NCBI RefSeq assembly: GCF_900129665.1
Contig: NZ_FQWL01000003.1
Location: forward strand, 62,001-126,000
From: Flagellimonas flava
GTDB lineage: Bacteria > Bacteroidota > Bacteroidia > Flavobacteriales > Flavobacteriaceae
DNA length: 64,000 nucleotides
Direction of reading: 5' to 3'
A program made the position numbers and the translations under genes. Shown piece by piece: positions 54,101-63,803 of this stretch (position 1 is its first letter; each line of letters opens with the position of its first letter). The notes beneath the pieces are model-generated. The model saw only the letters and a program-made list of their open reading frames with translations. It did no database searches and had not been told where the DNA came from.

Positions 54101-56908
54101 TTATGCTTTTAAATTTTTTCTGATCATGTTGTCCTTTGACTTATCAAAGACGTATTCCAAAACTTGGGCATGTCTTCTTTGTGAGCGTACTGCGCTACCA
54201 GCGGCAGGAGCTCCATAAAATCTTCTTGAAGCCACTCTGAACTCTTTGGCTTCGTCAAAATGCATCAGTAAATGGCCCCAAGCCCCCATATTTCTGGGTT
54301 CTTCCTGCGCCCAAACCACATCATCTGCATTTTTGTATTTTTTAATGATGGATCGCATCTCCTCGGCAGGAAGCGGGAACAACTGCTCCAAACGGACCAA
54401 AGCCACATCATTTCGCTTGAGACTCTCTTTTTTATCGAGCAAATCATAATAGAATTTCCCGGTGCAGAACACCAAGGTCTTCACCTGGGTCGCTTTTACA
54501 TTCGTGTCATCTATCAAAGGCTGGAAAGCTCCCTTTGCCATTTCCTCTTTTGTGGAAAGGACCTTGGGATGTCTCAAAAGACTTTTTGGCGTAAAGACGA
54601 TCAATGGCTTTCTAAAGTTGGCCTTCATCTGTCTACGAAGCAAGTGGAACATATTGGCCGGTGTGGTTACATCTGCCACATACATGTTGTCCTTCGCACA
54701 TAGCTGGAGATATCTTTCCATCCGTGCCGAAGAGTGCTCCGCACCCTGACCTTCATAACCGTGGGGCAACAATAGCACCAAACCATTTTGAAGCTTCCAT
54801 TTATCCTCTGCGGAGGATAGGTACTGATCGATTACAATCTGAGCCCCGTTACTAAAATCACCAAATTGTGCTTCCCAAATGGTCAATGTTTTTGGGCTCG
54901 CCATGGCATATCCATAGTCAAAGCCCATGACTGCATATTCCGAAAGCAATGAATTATAGATATGGAATTCCCCGTTCTGGTTTTCGCCCAATTCATTCAG
55001 CAGTACCACCTCTTCTTCATGCATTTCCGTTTTGATTACAGCATGCCTGTGTGAGAAGGTTCCCCGTTCCACATCCTGGCCGGTCATACGCACATCAAAA
55101 CCTTCTTCAATAAGGGAACCATAGGCAAGTAATTCGCCCATGGCCCAATCCAATTGGTTGTCCTCAAAGTACATTTTGTTCCTGGCCGTAACCAATCTTT
55201 CCAGTTTCCGAAGGAATTTTTTTCCTTCGGGAAGAATTGTGATTCCCTCGGCAATCCTATCCAATTTGGACAATGGATAACTGGTATCTATGTCGCCCAA
55301 CATGGAATCTTCTGTCACTTGACCAAAACCTTCCCATTCATCTTGCATGAAAGCGGTGATCCTTGTCTTTTCCACCTTCCTAGAATCCAAAAGATCTTCT
55401 TCAAGGTTCTTTTTATATTCCGCTTCCAGGCCTTTTACATAATCTTTGTCGATAATGCCCTGGGCAATAAGTTTTTCAGCATAGATATCCCTAGGGTTTT
55501 TGTGCTTAGAGATGGACTTGTACAAGAGTGGTTGGGTAAACTTGGGCTCATCCCCCTCATTGTGCCCGTACTTTCTGTATCCCAATAAATCCAAGAAGAC
55601 ATCTCTTTTATAGCGCATTCTGTATTCCAGGGCAAAGGTAGCAGCATGCACTACTGCCTCGGCATCATCCGAGTTCACATGAAGCACGGGTGAAAGGGTC
55701 ACTTTTCCCACATCCGTACAATAGGTCGATGAACGGGCATCCAAATAATTGGTAGTAAAACCAATCTGGTTGTTCACCACAATATGAATGGTACCTCCTG
55801 TGTGGTAGCCATCCAGTCTCGCCATTTGCACAATTTCATAGACAATACCCTGCCCGGCAAAGGCGGCATCACCATGCACAAGGATCGGAAGCACTTCCGA
55901 AACATTTTCCTGATGATGACGGTCCTGTTTTGCACGCGAAATACCTTCCACAATGGAGTTTACCGTCTCCAAGTGCGATGGATTGGGAGCTATGTTCATA
56001 TTGACCACCTTACCAGAATCGGTCTCCCTTCTGGAAGTCCATCCGAGATGGTATTTTACATCACCATCAAAAATGGTTTCCTCGTAATCCTTGCCGTCAA
56101 ATTCACTGAAAATGTCTTTGGGGGATTTACCAAAAATATTGGTCAATACGTTTAGACGCCCCCTGTGCGCCATCCCCATGACAAACTGTTTTACTCCGGC
56201 ATCGGCGGCTTTTTCAATAATCACGTCCAAGGCAGGAATCAAAGACTCGCCACCTTCCAAGGAAAATCGTTTTTGTCCTACATATTTGGTATGCAAGAAG
56301 CCTTCAAAAGAAACGGCCTCGTTCAGTTTTCGAAGGATGTTCTTCTTTTCCTCTGGGGAAAAGTTGGGATGGTTGTCATTCACATTGAGCCAATCCTGAA
56401 TCCATTGGATACGTTCAGGGGTTCTGATGTACATGTACTCCACCCCGATGGCATCGCAATAAATCCGTTCCAGATGGGCCACGATATTTTTAAGACTGCT
56501 CGGACCAATCCCGATGATTTTACCGGCATCGAAAACCGTTTCCAAGTCTTCATTGGACAACTCAAAGTTTGAAAGGTCCAAACTGGGCTCGTATTTTCTT
56601 CTCTCCCGAACTGGGTTTGTCTGAGTGAACAAATGCCCTCTGGAGCGATACCCATTTATCAGTTTAATGACCTGAAATTCTTTTTGAAGTGATTTTGGAA
56701 TGGTGACTTCCTGTCCATTGGAAAGGGAGAGCACACCATTTGCAGAAGCCAGGTCCAACTCATCCAGAGAGCTTTCCAAGCCAAAATCAAATCCTTGAAA
56801 AAAAGCCCTCCAACTGGGTTCAAGACTATCAGGGCTCGTTAGATACTTATCATATAGCTCCGCAAAAAATGAAGTGTGCGCAGCATTTAAAAAGGAATAC
56901 TTATCCAT
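54101..56908 (-). CDS. sucA: 2-oxoglutarate dehydrogenase E1 component
   Basis: A 935-aa thiamine-diphosphate enzyme of the TCA cycle. Typical segments: the N-terminal SFLNAAHTSFFAELYDKY, VMGMAHRGRLNVL, the ThDP site around VLVHGDAAFAGQGIVYE, GYRKYGHNEGDEP, and the C-terminal transketolase-type part (FGDFSNGAQIVIDQ, LLLPHGYEGQG). It is the first gene of sucA-sucB, and its length is typical. Confidence 0.96.
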   Translation of the reverse strand: MDKYSFLNAAHTSFFAELYDKYLTSPDSLEPSWRAFFQGFDFGLESSLDELDLASANGVLSLSNGQEVTIPKSLQKEFQVIKLINGYRSRGHLFTQTNPVRERRKYEPSLDLSNFELSNEDLETVFDAGKIIGIGPSSLKNIVAHLERIYCDAIGVEYMYIRTPERIQWIQDWLNVNDNHPNFSPEEKKNILRKLNEAVSFEGFLHTKYVGQKRFSLEGGESLIPALDVIIEKAADAGVKQFVMGMAHRGRLNVLTNIFGKSPKDIFSEFDGKDYEETIFDGDVKYHLGWTSRRETDSGKVVNMNIAPNPSHLETVNSIVEGISRAKQDRHHQENVSEVLPILVHGDAAFAGQGIVYEIVQMARLDGYHTGGTIHIVVNNQIGFTTNYLDARSSTYCTDVGKVTLSPVLHVNSDDAEAVVHAATFALEYRMRYKRDVFLDLLGYRKYGHNEGDEPKFTQPLLYKSISKHKNPRDIYAEKLIAQGIIDKDYVKGLEAEYKKNLEEDLLDSRKVEKTRITAFMQDEWEGFGQVTEDSMLGDIDTSYPLSKLDRIAEGITILPEGKKFLRKLERLVTARNKMYFEDNQLDWAMGELLAYGSLIEEGFDVRMTGQDVERGTFSHRHAVIKTEMHEEEVVLLNELGENQNGEFHIYNSLLSEYAVMGFDYGYAMASPKTLTIWEAQFGDFSNGAQIVIDQYLSSAEDKWKLQNGLVLLLPHGYEGQGAEHSSARMERYLQLCAKDNMYVADVTTPANMFHLLRRQMKANFRKPLIVFTPKSLLRHPKVLSTKEEMAKGAFQPLIDDTNVKATQVKTLVFCTGKFYYDLLDKKESLKRNDVALVRLEQLFPLPAEEMRSIIKKYKNADDVVWAQEEPRNMGAWGHLLMHFDEAKEFRVASRRFYGAPAAGSAVRSQRRHAQVLEYVFDKSKDNMIRKNLKA

Positions 56909-57006
56909 TGATGTTTTCTAGCAAAATGCTAACCAAAAATTTACTCAAAAATACAACAAATCCGATAGGTTGGTCAACAAACTTGCCCATATTTGACAAA
57001 AATGGT

Positions 57007-57363
57007 CTAGGAGTTATATTTATGCTTAAACCAAACTTTCTGCCATTCCCTTTTCAGAATCAAAAACCCCACTTGCGAAGAGGCATCCACAGCATCCAAA
57101 ACTGCTAGTTTTTTGATCTCCCTTTCGGAAATATCAACGATATACAAAAGGTTCAGGTATTCCTGAAATTTCTCCAGTATAAGAACATAAAGTTTTTCCT
57201 GCACAAGAGCATTCAACGTTTTCGGGTCCATATCCAAATCTATGGCAATGCGCACGTTTGCACGGCTAAAATCCTTCTTCAACTGTGCCAGCAATTGGGT
57301 ATAGAGGTTTTCTTTTTGTGCGGTTTGGAGTACCTCAAGGCCATTTTTGAACTTAAAAACCAT
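57007..57363 (-). CDS. Conserved small protein of unknown function
   Basis: A 118-aa protein, mostly helical and charged. It has no signal peptide, no cysteine motif and no domain I recognise. Its frame is intact and codon use resembles the neighbours. It lies 98 nt from sucA and 32 nt downstream of... the amidohydrolase gene start lies further on the same strand, whose end is at 57396, so co-transcription with the amidohydrolase gene upstream is likely. Confidence 0.6.
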   Translation of the reverse strand: MVFKFKNGLEVLQTAQKENLYTQLLAQLKKDFSRANVRIAIDLDMDPKTLNALVQEKLYVLILEKFQEYLNLLYIVDISEREIKKLAVLDAVDASSQVGFLILKREWQKVWFKHKYNS

Positions 57364-57395
57364 AGGGTACTTACGTCAGATTAAAAGAAAAAGGT

Positions 57396-58673
57396 TTATT
57401 GTGATTTATATACTTTGCCCTCCTTCATAACAAACACAACGTCCTTGAGGGTTTCTACATCTTCTTTGGGATTTTGGTTCACCGCCACAATATCTGCCAA
57501 AAAGCCTTCTTTCAGTTGTCCAAGATTGTCTGCCATTCCCAAAAGCTCGGCATTGGTCACCGTTGCTGATTTAATGGCCTCCATAACAGGCATTCCCGCC
57601 TCAACCATGTACACAAACTCCCGGGCGTTTTCTCCGTGGGGAAAGACACCCGCATCGGTACCAAAGGCGATGGGAACCCCTTTTTTATATGCCCTTTGGA
57701 ACATGCCTTGAATCTTTGGTCCTATTTCACTGGCTTTCTTGGCTACCACAGGCGGAAAAAACCCTTCCACCTTGGCTTTTTCGGTAACTTGTTTGCCTGC
57801 AGTAATGGTTGGCACCAAGAACGAATTGTATTGCACCATGAGGTCCATGGTCGCATCGCTCATTAAGGTACCATGTTCTATGGTCTTTATTCCACCTTTG
57901 ACAGCTCTTTGCATACCTTCATCCCCATGGGCATGGGCAGCGGTCAACATACCATAATCTTTTGCGGTATCGGTGATTGCCTTTATTTCCTCAATGGTGA
58001 ATTGTGGATTTTGACCGCTTTTCGCCACACTTAGAACACCACCCGTAGCCGTGATCTTAATAACGTCGGCTCCATCCTTATATCGCTGGCGGACGGCTTT
58101 TCTTGCATCTTCCGGGGAGTTGACCACACCTTCTTTGGGACCTGGATCCCCCATTAGCGCTTTTTTCATTCCATTAGTGGGATCGGCATGTCCTCCGGTT
58201 GTTCCAATAGATTTTCCGGCCGTAAAAATACGCGGCCCCTTAACAGTACCCCTCGCTATAGCTTTTTTTAGTGCAATGTTTACACCACTGCCACCCAAAT
58301 CCCTAACCGTGGTAAAACCCGCCATCAAAGTGTTTTTGGCATGCTGGGAAGCAATAAATGCGACATCGGCCTCATTAAGGGTAAATCGCTGCACATAGGT
58401 TTGGGGATTAAATTGTGTTTCGATGTGCACATGCATATCTATAAATCCAGGCAGGACCGTTTTGTCTTTGAGGTCAATAACAACATCCTGATTATTCCCG
58501 CTTTGATATCCGTTTTGGATAGCTTTGATGGATTTTCCCGAAACCACTATGGTCTTCTCGGACAATACCTTTCCCGAGTTCACGTCCACAATGCTTCCAC
58601 ATTGCAGGTAAGAGTCTTGCCCTAAGGCAACCGAAACAACTAGTAAGGTTGAAAATAGAAGGAAGTTTTTCAT
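57396..58673 (-). CDS. Exported amidohydrolase (prolidase/imidazolonepropionase-like)
   Basis: A 425-aa metal-dependent hydrolase with a signal peptide (MKNFLLFSTLLVVSVALGQ). Amidohydrolase motifs are present: GFIDMHVHIETQ, a Lys in the VIKITATGG strand that is probably carboxylated, TAAHAHGDEGM, TIEHGTLM and FGTDAGVFPHG. Close relatives are annotated as Xaa-Pro dipeptidases or imidazolonepropionase-like proteins. Peptide or amide hydrolysis in the periplasm is inferred. It probably shares an operon with the 118-aa protein that follows it. Confidence 0.9.
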   Translation of the reverse strand: MKNFLLFSTLLVVSVALGQDSYLQCGSIVDVNSGKVLSEKTIVVSGKSIKAIQNGYQSGNNQDVVIDLKDKTVLPGFIDMHVHIETQFNPQTYVQRFTLNEADVAFIASQHAKNTLMAGFTTVRDLGGSGVNIALKKAIARGTVKGPRIFTAGKSIGTTGGHADPTNGMKKALMGDPGPKEGVVNSPEDARKAVRQRYKDGADVIKITATGGVLSVAKSGQNPQFTIEEIKAITDTAKDYGMLTAAHAHGDEGMQRAVKGGIKTIEHGTLMSDATMDLMVQYNSFLVPTITAGKQVTEKAKVEGFFPPVVAKKASEIGPKIQGMFQRAYKKGVPIAFGTDAGVFPHGENAREFVYMVEAGMPVMEAIKSATVTNAELLGMADNLGQLKEGFLADIVAVNQNPKEDVETLKDVVFVMKEGKVYKSQ

Positions 58674-58763
58674 TTTGAATTAGCTATTGGTTATACTGCT
58701 AAATGTACGGATTGATTCCTTTTCCTCAACAAATGATGCCCCAACTTTCTATTTAAAAAAATA

Positions 58764-58787
58764 AAAGCCCGTCGTCTGACAGGCTTT
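58764..58787 (-). terminator. Terminator after galE
   Basis: On the minus strand AAAGCCTGTC / GACGGGCTTT (10 bp with one T-G pair, loop AGAC) is followed by TATTTTTTTA. It lies 22 nt after the galE stop. Confidence 0.85.
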
Positions 58788-58808
58788 AAATTGTAGCTTA
58801 AGATGGCT

Positions 58809-59825
58809 CTAACTCCGTACTTTTCGTTCCCAATCCCAAGCAGATTTCATGGAATCGTCCAAGGTAGATGCTGCTTGCCAGCCCAGCACATTATTGGCTT
58901 TGGCTGTATCTGCATATGCTTGTATAACATCACCTGGTCTTCGGTCCACAATTTGATAGTTCAAATTTTCACCTGAAACACGCTCAAAACTTTGGATTAC
59001 CTCCAAAACTGAACTTCCTTTCCCAGTACCTAGATTGAATACCTCGTAGTTTCCTTCATTCTTGTCTTCCAACAACCTTTTTAGGGCAACCACATGGGCT
59101 TTGGCCACATCAACAACATGGATATAATCCCGAATACAAGTACCATCTTCGGTAGGATAATCATCTCCAAAAACGGATAATTTCTCACGAAGTCCAATCG
59201 CTGTTTGCGTAATAAAGGGAACCAAATTTTGTGGAACTCCCAAAGGTAGCTCACCAATTTCAACGGAAGGATGTGCCCCGATTGGATTAAAGTAACGTAA
59301 CGCTATCGCAGATAAATTCGGATTTACATTGCAGGTGTCGCGGATAATTTCCTCCCCTATCTGTTTGGTATTTCCATACGGAGATTCAGCAGGTTTTACC
59401 GGAGCGTCTTCTGTTATGGGCAGTTTATCAGCCTGACCATACACCGTACAAGAGGAACTGAAAATGAAATTGGCATTATCTTTTTTGGTTAGTTCCTGAA
59501 GCAAATACACCAAAACACCAAGGTTGTTCTCGTAATACAACAAAGGTTTATCGACACTTTCCCCAACTGCCTTGGAAGCTGCAAAGTGAATTACACCCTG
59601 CACATCTCCATGGTTCTGGAAAAATGCCACAACCTTATCTTTATCACGAAGGTCCATTTTCTCAAAAATGGGGCGTTTACCAGAAATGGCCTCGATACCA
59701 TCCAAGACATCCTCAGAGGAGTTGGAAAGATTGTCGATTATCACTACTTCAAAACCCTCATTCTGAAGTTCAACAACGGTATGTGACCCAATAAATCCAA
59801 GACCACCAGTTACCAATATTTTCAT
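58809..59825 (-). CDS. galE: UDP-glucose 4-epimerase
   Basis: A 338-aa short-chain-dehydrogenase-type enzyme. It has the NAD-binding GGLGFIGSHTV at the start, the conserved SSSCTVYGQ, the YGNTK catalytic YxxxK pair, and DGTCIRDYIHVVD towards the end. It interconverts UDP-glucose and UDP-galactose for envelope polysaccharides. It starts 2 nt after the aminotransferase stop, so the two form an operon. Confidence 0.95.
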   Translation of the reverse strand: MKILVTGGLGFIGSHTVVELQNEGFEVVIIDNLSNSSEDVLDGIEAISGKRPIFEKMDLRDKDKVVAFFQNHGDVQGVIHFAASKAVGESVDKPLLYYENNLGVLVYLLQELTKKDNANFIFSSSCTVYGQADKLPITEDAPVKPAESPYGNTKQIGEEIIRDTCNVNPNLSAIALRYFNPIGAHPSVEIGELPLGVPQNLVPFITQTAIGLREKLSVFGDDYPTEDGTCIRDYIHVVDVAKAHVVALKRLLEDKNEGNYEVFNLGTGKGSSVLEVIQSFERVSGENLNYQIVDRRPGDVIQAYADTAKANNVLGWQAASTLDDSMKSAWDWERKVRS

Positions 59826-59827
59826 AG

Positions 59828-60982
59828 TTATCCGTTTACGAAGTTAATCACCAAGTTCGTTATAAACTCGATTTGTTCATCGTCCAATTCCGTATGCATC
59901 GGCAGCGATATCACCTCTTTCACCAACTGATTGGTAACTGGGAAATTCGCTTCATTGTATCTGTCGTCCCGATAGGCCTTTTGGCTATGCAAGGGAATCG
60001 GATAATATACTCCACAAGGAACGCCCTTATCGTTTAAATGTTGCACTAATGCGTCTCTTTTTTCGTTCAATATTCGAAGGGTATACTGATGAAATACATG
60101 GCAACTGCAATCCTCACATGGACCCATCTCACAATTTGAGAATTTTGGCACCACAATATTGGACTGACCTTCAAAGGCTTTTGAATATTTTTCCGCAGCA
60201 TTTCTTCTACTTCTATTGTAGCTGTCCAAATTAGGGAGCTTGGCACGCAGCACACCAGCTTGAATGGAATCCAAGCGGGAGTTCACCCCAACCACATCGT
60301 GATGGTACCTTTTATACATCCCATGGTTTACCATTCCCCTAATGGTATGCGCCAGGTCATCATCATCGGTAAAAATGGCACCTCCGTCACCATAGCATCC
60401 CAAATTTTTTGACGGAAAGAAGGAAGTGGACGCCACATGGCCAATGGTTCCCGCTTTCTTCTTTTCTCCGTTCTCAAAGGTGTGCGAGGCACCAATGGCC
60501 TGTGCATTGTCTTCGATTACGTATAAATTGTGCTTTTCCGCCAATTCCATTATGGCATCCATGTTGGCGCATTGTCCAAAAAGATGGACAGGAACAATTG
60601 CCTTGGTTTTCGGTGTAATGGCCTTTTCAATGGCTTTAGGGTCAATATTAAAGGTGTCCGGCTCCACATCTACCAAGACAGGGGTAAGATTCAGCAGCGC
60701 TATAACCTCAACAGTAGCTGCAAACGTAAAGTCGGCCGTAATCACCTCATCGCCTGGCTTTAGCCCAAGACCCATCATACAGATTTGAAGGGCATCGGTA
60801 CCATTGGCACAAGGAATCACATGTTTAACCCCTAAATAATCTTCCAGTTCTTTTTGAAAGGCATGTACATGCGGACCATTGATAAACGTTGATGATTCCA
60901 GCACCTCAGTAATGGAATTGTTCACCTCGCTCTTAATCCCTTCGTACTGACCTTTTAGGTCGACCATTTGTATTTTTTTCAT
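59828..60982 (-). CDS. DegT/DnrJ/EryC1 family sugar aminotransferase
   Basis: A 384-aa PLP enzyme that aminates a keto-sugar nucleotide in surface-polysaccharide synthesis. Family signs: VDLKGQYEGI, NGTDALQI, EDNAQAIGASH and the PLP lysine in SFFPSKNLGCYGDGG. A Cys-rich insertion (SNCEMGPCEDCSCHVFHQY, four Cys plus two His) is unusual for the family core. The start at 60982 is preferred because the -7 box at 61000-61007 excludes the longer one. It is co-transcribed with galE. Confidence 0.92.
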   Translation of the reverse strand: MKKIQMVDLKGQYEGIKSEVNNSITEVLESSTFINGPHVHAFQKELEDYLGVKHVIPCANGTDALQICMMGLGLKPGDEVITADFTFAATVEVIALLNLTPVLVDVEPDTFNIDPKAIEKAITPKTKAIVPVHLFGQCANMDAIMELAEKHNLYVIEDNAQAIGASHTFENGEKKKAGTIGHVASTSFFPSKNLGCYGDGGAIFTDDDDLAHTIRGMVNHGMYKRYHHDVVGVNSRLDSIQAGVLRAKLPNLDSYNRSRRNAAEKYSKAFEGQSNIVVPKFSNCEMGPCEDCSCHVFHQYTLRILNEKRDALVQHLNDKGVPCGVYYPIPLHSQKAYRDDRYNEANFPVTNQLVKEVISLPMHTELDDEQIEFITNLVINFVNG

Positions 60983-60999
60983 CCGACTAAATTGAGTGG

Positions 61000-61055
61000 C
61001 AAAATTAAGAAATAAACATACCATAATCTGCTATTGCCGAAAGAATGTATTTTTG
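61000..61055. promoter_or_regulatory. Divergent -7 boxes between the aminotransferase gene and kdtA
   Basis: TAATTTTG on the minus strand (61007-61000) lies 18 nt before the aminotransferase ATG. TATTTTTG on the plus strand (61048-61055) lies 16 nt before the kdtA GTG. Both fit TAnnTTTG; -33 boxes are weak. Both boxes argue for the shorter starts used here. Confidence 0.45.
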
Positions 61056-61070
61056 CGGAAATCGATTTCT

Positions 61071-62306
61071 GTGCGAGGACTCTACAACCTTTTAGTAAGT
61101 ATTGCTTGGTGGATTTTGCAACTAATTGCCATTTTTAGTTCTAAAATTAGGCTGTTTGTAAAAGGAAGAAAGGCCTCAAAAAAGCTCCTTGCAACTATCT
61201 CTACCTCTGACCAACCCTGTATTTGGATGCATGTTGCCTCCTTGGGCGAATACGAGCAAGGACTTCCCATTTTGGAGGAAATCAAACATTCCTATCCGGC
61301 ACACAAAATCGTACTCACCTTCTTTTCCCCTTCAGGATATGAGGTAAAAAAGGACTCCAAGGCCGCCGACCATGTACTTTATCTTCCCATGGACACACAA
61401 TCAAATACCAGGCAGTTTCTGGACACCTTCAATCCTTCCTTGACCATATTCATCAAATATGAAATCTGGCCCAATTATCTTGCGCAGCTCAAACAGCGTA
61501 AAATTCCAACCTTATTAGTATCCGCTATCTTTTCGAAAAGACAAATTTTCTTTAAACCCTGGGGTGGTTTCATGCGCAAAAGCCTTTTGACATTTGACCA
61601 CTTTTTTGTCCAAGATCAAAATTCCAAAGTACTGTTAAATACCCTGGGGCATCAGAATGTTACCATAAGTGGAGACACACGTTTTGATCGCGTTTACGAA
61701 ATACTTAAGCGCGACAATCAGTTGGAATTTATGGCGCGATTTAAGGGCGGAGATTTTTGCTTGGTTGCGGGAAGTACCTGGCCTGAAGATGAAAAAATCT
61801 TAGCAGAATACATCAACAATGCCCCAAAAGGTCAAAAATTTGCATTGGCCCCACACACTATAAAACCTACCCATATTCAAAGAATAAAAAATGGTATCTC
61901 CAAAAAAACAGTTTGTTTTTCGGAGATGGGCGAAACAGACTTATCACAATACGATGTGCTCATCATAGATACCATTGGGTTGCTGACCAAGATTTATAGC
62001 TACGCAGATGCAGCTTATGTTGGAGGTGCCTTTGCTACCGGGCTCCACAACACCTTAGAACCTGCTGTTTATGGTATCCCTGTACTTATTGGACCAAACT
62101 ATGACGGTTTCAAGGAAGCGGAAGACCTTGTTGCGCAAAAGGGGATTCATTCTATCTCGAATTTAAAGGAGTTCAATTCACGAATGGCCAGTCTTACCAC
62201 CGACCATCCTTTCAGAACCAAAACGGGCATGATAAATTCAAATTATATCACAAAAAATGTTGGTGCAACCAACCAAGTAATGGATTATGTAAAAACTATT
62301 CTTTAA
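61071..62306 (+). CDS. kdtA: 3-deoxy-D-manno-octulosonic acid transferase
   Basis: A 411-aa GT-B glycosyltransferase that adds Kdo to lipid A precursor on the cytoplasmic face. It begins with a membrane anchor (VRGLYNLLVSIAWWILQLIAIF). Then come WMHVASLGEYEQGLPIL (acceptor side), FIKYEIWPNYLAQLK, and the donor-site region VAGSTWPEDEKIL and AYVGGAFATGLHNTLEPAVYG. The GTG at 61071 is preferred: it follows a -7 box at 61048-61055 and starts at the family N-terminus. Single copy in the window. Confidence 0.93.
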   Translation: MRGLYNLLVSIAWWILQLIAIFSSKIRLFVKGRKASKKLLATISTSDQPCIWMHVASLGEYEQGLPILEEIKHSYPAHKIVLTFFSPSGYEVKKDSKAADHVLYLPMDTQSNTRQFLDTFNPSLTIFIKYEIWPNYLAQLKQRKIPTLLVSAIFSKRQIFFKPWGGFMRKSLLTFDHFFVQDQNSKVLLNTLGHQNVTISGDTRFDRVYEILKRDNQLEFMARFKGGDFCLVAGSTWPEDEKILAEYINNAPKGQKFALAPHTIKPTHIQRIKNGISKKTVCFSEMGETDLSQYDVLIIDTIGLLTKIYSYADAAYVGGAFATGLHNTLEPAVYGIPVLIGPNYDGFKEAEDLVAQKGIHSISNLKEFNSRMASLTTDHPFRTKTGMINSNYITKNVGATNQVMDYVKTIL

Positions 62307-62338
62307 TTTTTCCCTAGTTTTAGAAAAATCTGACCTCC

Positions 62339-63685
62339 ATGAACAACCGTATTTTTAGAATTTCCCTCACCGCTGCTCTGGCGGGTTTTTTGTTTGGTTT
62401 TGACACAGTGGTAATCTCTGGTGCCAACCTCCCCATAAAAGAACTTTGGAACACCAGCCCATTGTTCCATGGTACTTTTATTATGAGCATGGCGCTTTGG
62501 GGAACTGTTCTTGGAGCTTTGCTTGGTGGAATTCCCACAAAAGTATTGGGCAGAAAAAGAACCTTGTTTTGGGTCGGTGTCTTCTTTTTGGTCTCCGCTC
62601 TTGGTTGTGCCGTTGCACCTGAACCCTATCTCTTTTCTTTTTTTCGATTTATTGGTGGTGTGGGTGTTGGAGTATCATCGGTGGCCGCGCCTATTTATAT
62701 CTCTGAAATAACCACCAGCGACAATCGAGGGAAATTGGGTGGATTGTACCAGTTTTGGCTTGTATTCGGAATTTTGGTGGCTTTCATCTCCAATTGGGCA
62801 CTTAAAGGTTTTGATGGAGGAAATGACTGGAGATGGATGCTTGGAATAGAAGCTGTACCAGCATTGTTGTACACGCTCATGGTATTAAAAATACCCAACA
62901 GTCCAAGATGGTTGATTTCGCAAAAGAAAGATGTAGATGCGGCATTGAAGGTGTTCAAGGGCATTTATTCTCCAGAAGAAGCTGAGAATCAAATTCGGGA
63001 AATCAAGTCAAATCTCGAAGATTCCACATCCAATGACAGCCTCTTTCAAAAAAAATACTCCAAGGTTCTATGGTTAGGGTTTTTCATTGCATTTTTCAAT
63101 CAGTTATCTGGGATCAATTTTGTACTGTACTACGCTCCAGAAATATTGGAACAGGCAGGATTGGGTGGAAAAGAGTCACTCTTCAATTCTATAGCCATTG
63201 GTATTGTAAATCTGATTTTTACCATTATCGGGGTGCGACTTCTCGATAAATTGGGTCGCCGTCAATTGATTATTATTGGATCCATCGGATATATCTTCAG
63301 TTTAATTATGGTGGGAATTTGTTTTCAACAACAACTTGCTCCCTCGTTTACCATTCTATTCATCTGTCTGTTTGTAGCTTCCCATGCCATTGGGCAAGGC
63401 GCCGTAATATGGGTATTCATTTCCGAAATTTTCCCAAATCGTGTTCGCGCCTATGGACAATCATGGGGCACCAGCACGCATTGGGTCTTTGCCGCATTGA
63501 TTACCTTGATTACCCCAATTTTTCTGGATGACCAGGAAGGTTACATGAAGGATTCGGTTTGGTATATCTATTACTTTTTTGCGGCCATGATGATCTTACA
63601 ACTGTTATGGGCCATCTTTAAAATGCCAGAGACCAAAGGGGTTTCCCTGGAAGAATTGGGCAAAAAACTAAGTTCTGGGAAATAG
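62339..63685 (+). CDS. Sugar porter family MFS transporter
   Basis: A 448-aa twelve-helix transporter, probably a sugar:H+ symporter. Sugar-porter signatures are present: AGFLFGFDTVVISGAN, GRKRTLFWVGV, PIYISEITTSDNRGKLGG, PNSPRWLIS, LDKLGRRQLIIIG and PETKGVSLEE. The substrate cannot be read from sequence alone. It follows kdtA by 32 nt, but a shared transcript is unproven. Confidence 0.92.
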   Translation: MNNRIFRISLTAALAGFLFGFDTVVISGANLPIKELWNTSPLFHGTFIMSMALWGTVLGALLGGIPTKVLGRKRTLFWVGVFFLVSALGCAVAPEPYLFSFFRFIGGVGVGVSSVAAPIYISEITTSDNRGKLGGLYQFWLVFGILVAFISNWALKGFDGGNDWRWMLGIEAVPALLYTLMVLKIPNSPRWLISQKKDVDAALKVFKGIYSPEEAENQIREIKSNLEDSTSNDSLFQKKYSKVLWLGFFIAFFNQLSGINFVLYYAPEILEQAGLGGKESLFNSIAIGIVNLIFTIIGVRLLDKLGRRQLIIIGSIGYIFSLIMVGICFQQQLAPSFTILFICLFVASHAIGQGAVIWVFISEIFPNRVRAYGQSWGTSTHWVFAALITLITPIFLDDQEGYMKDSVWYIYYFFAAMMILQLLWAIFKMPETKGVSLEELGKKLSSGK

Positions 63686-63803
63686 TCTAAGGCCACACAA
63701 TTATACAGCACATACCTGAAAGCGCCCATTTAATCGAATATTGGGACTGGTTCCGAGGTGGTTACATGAATAATTCCGTACATTGAAAGGAAATAACACT
63801 ATT

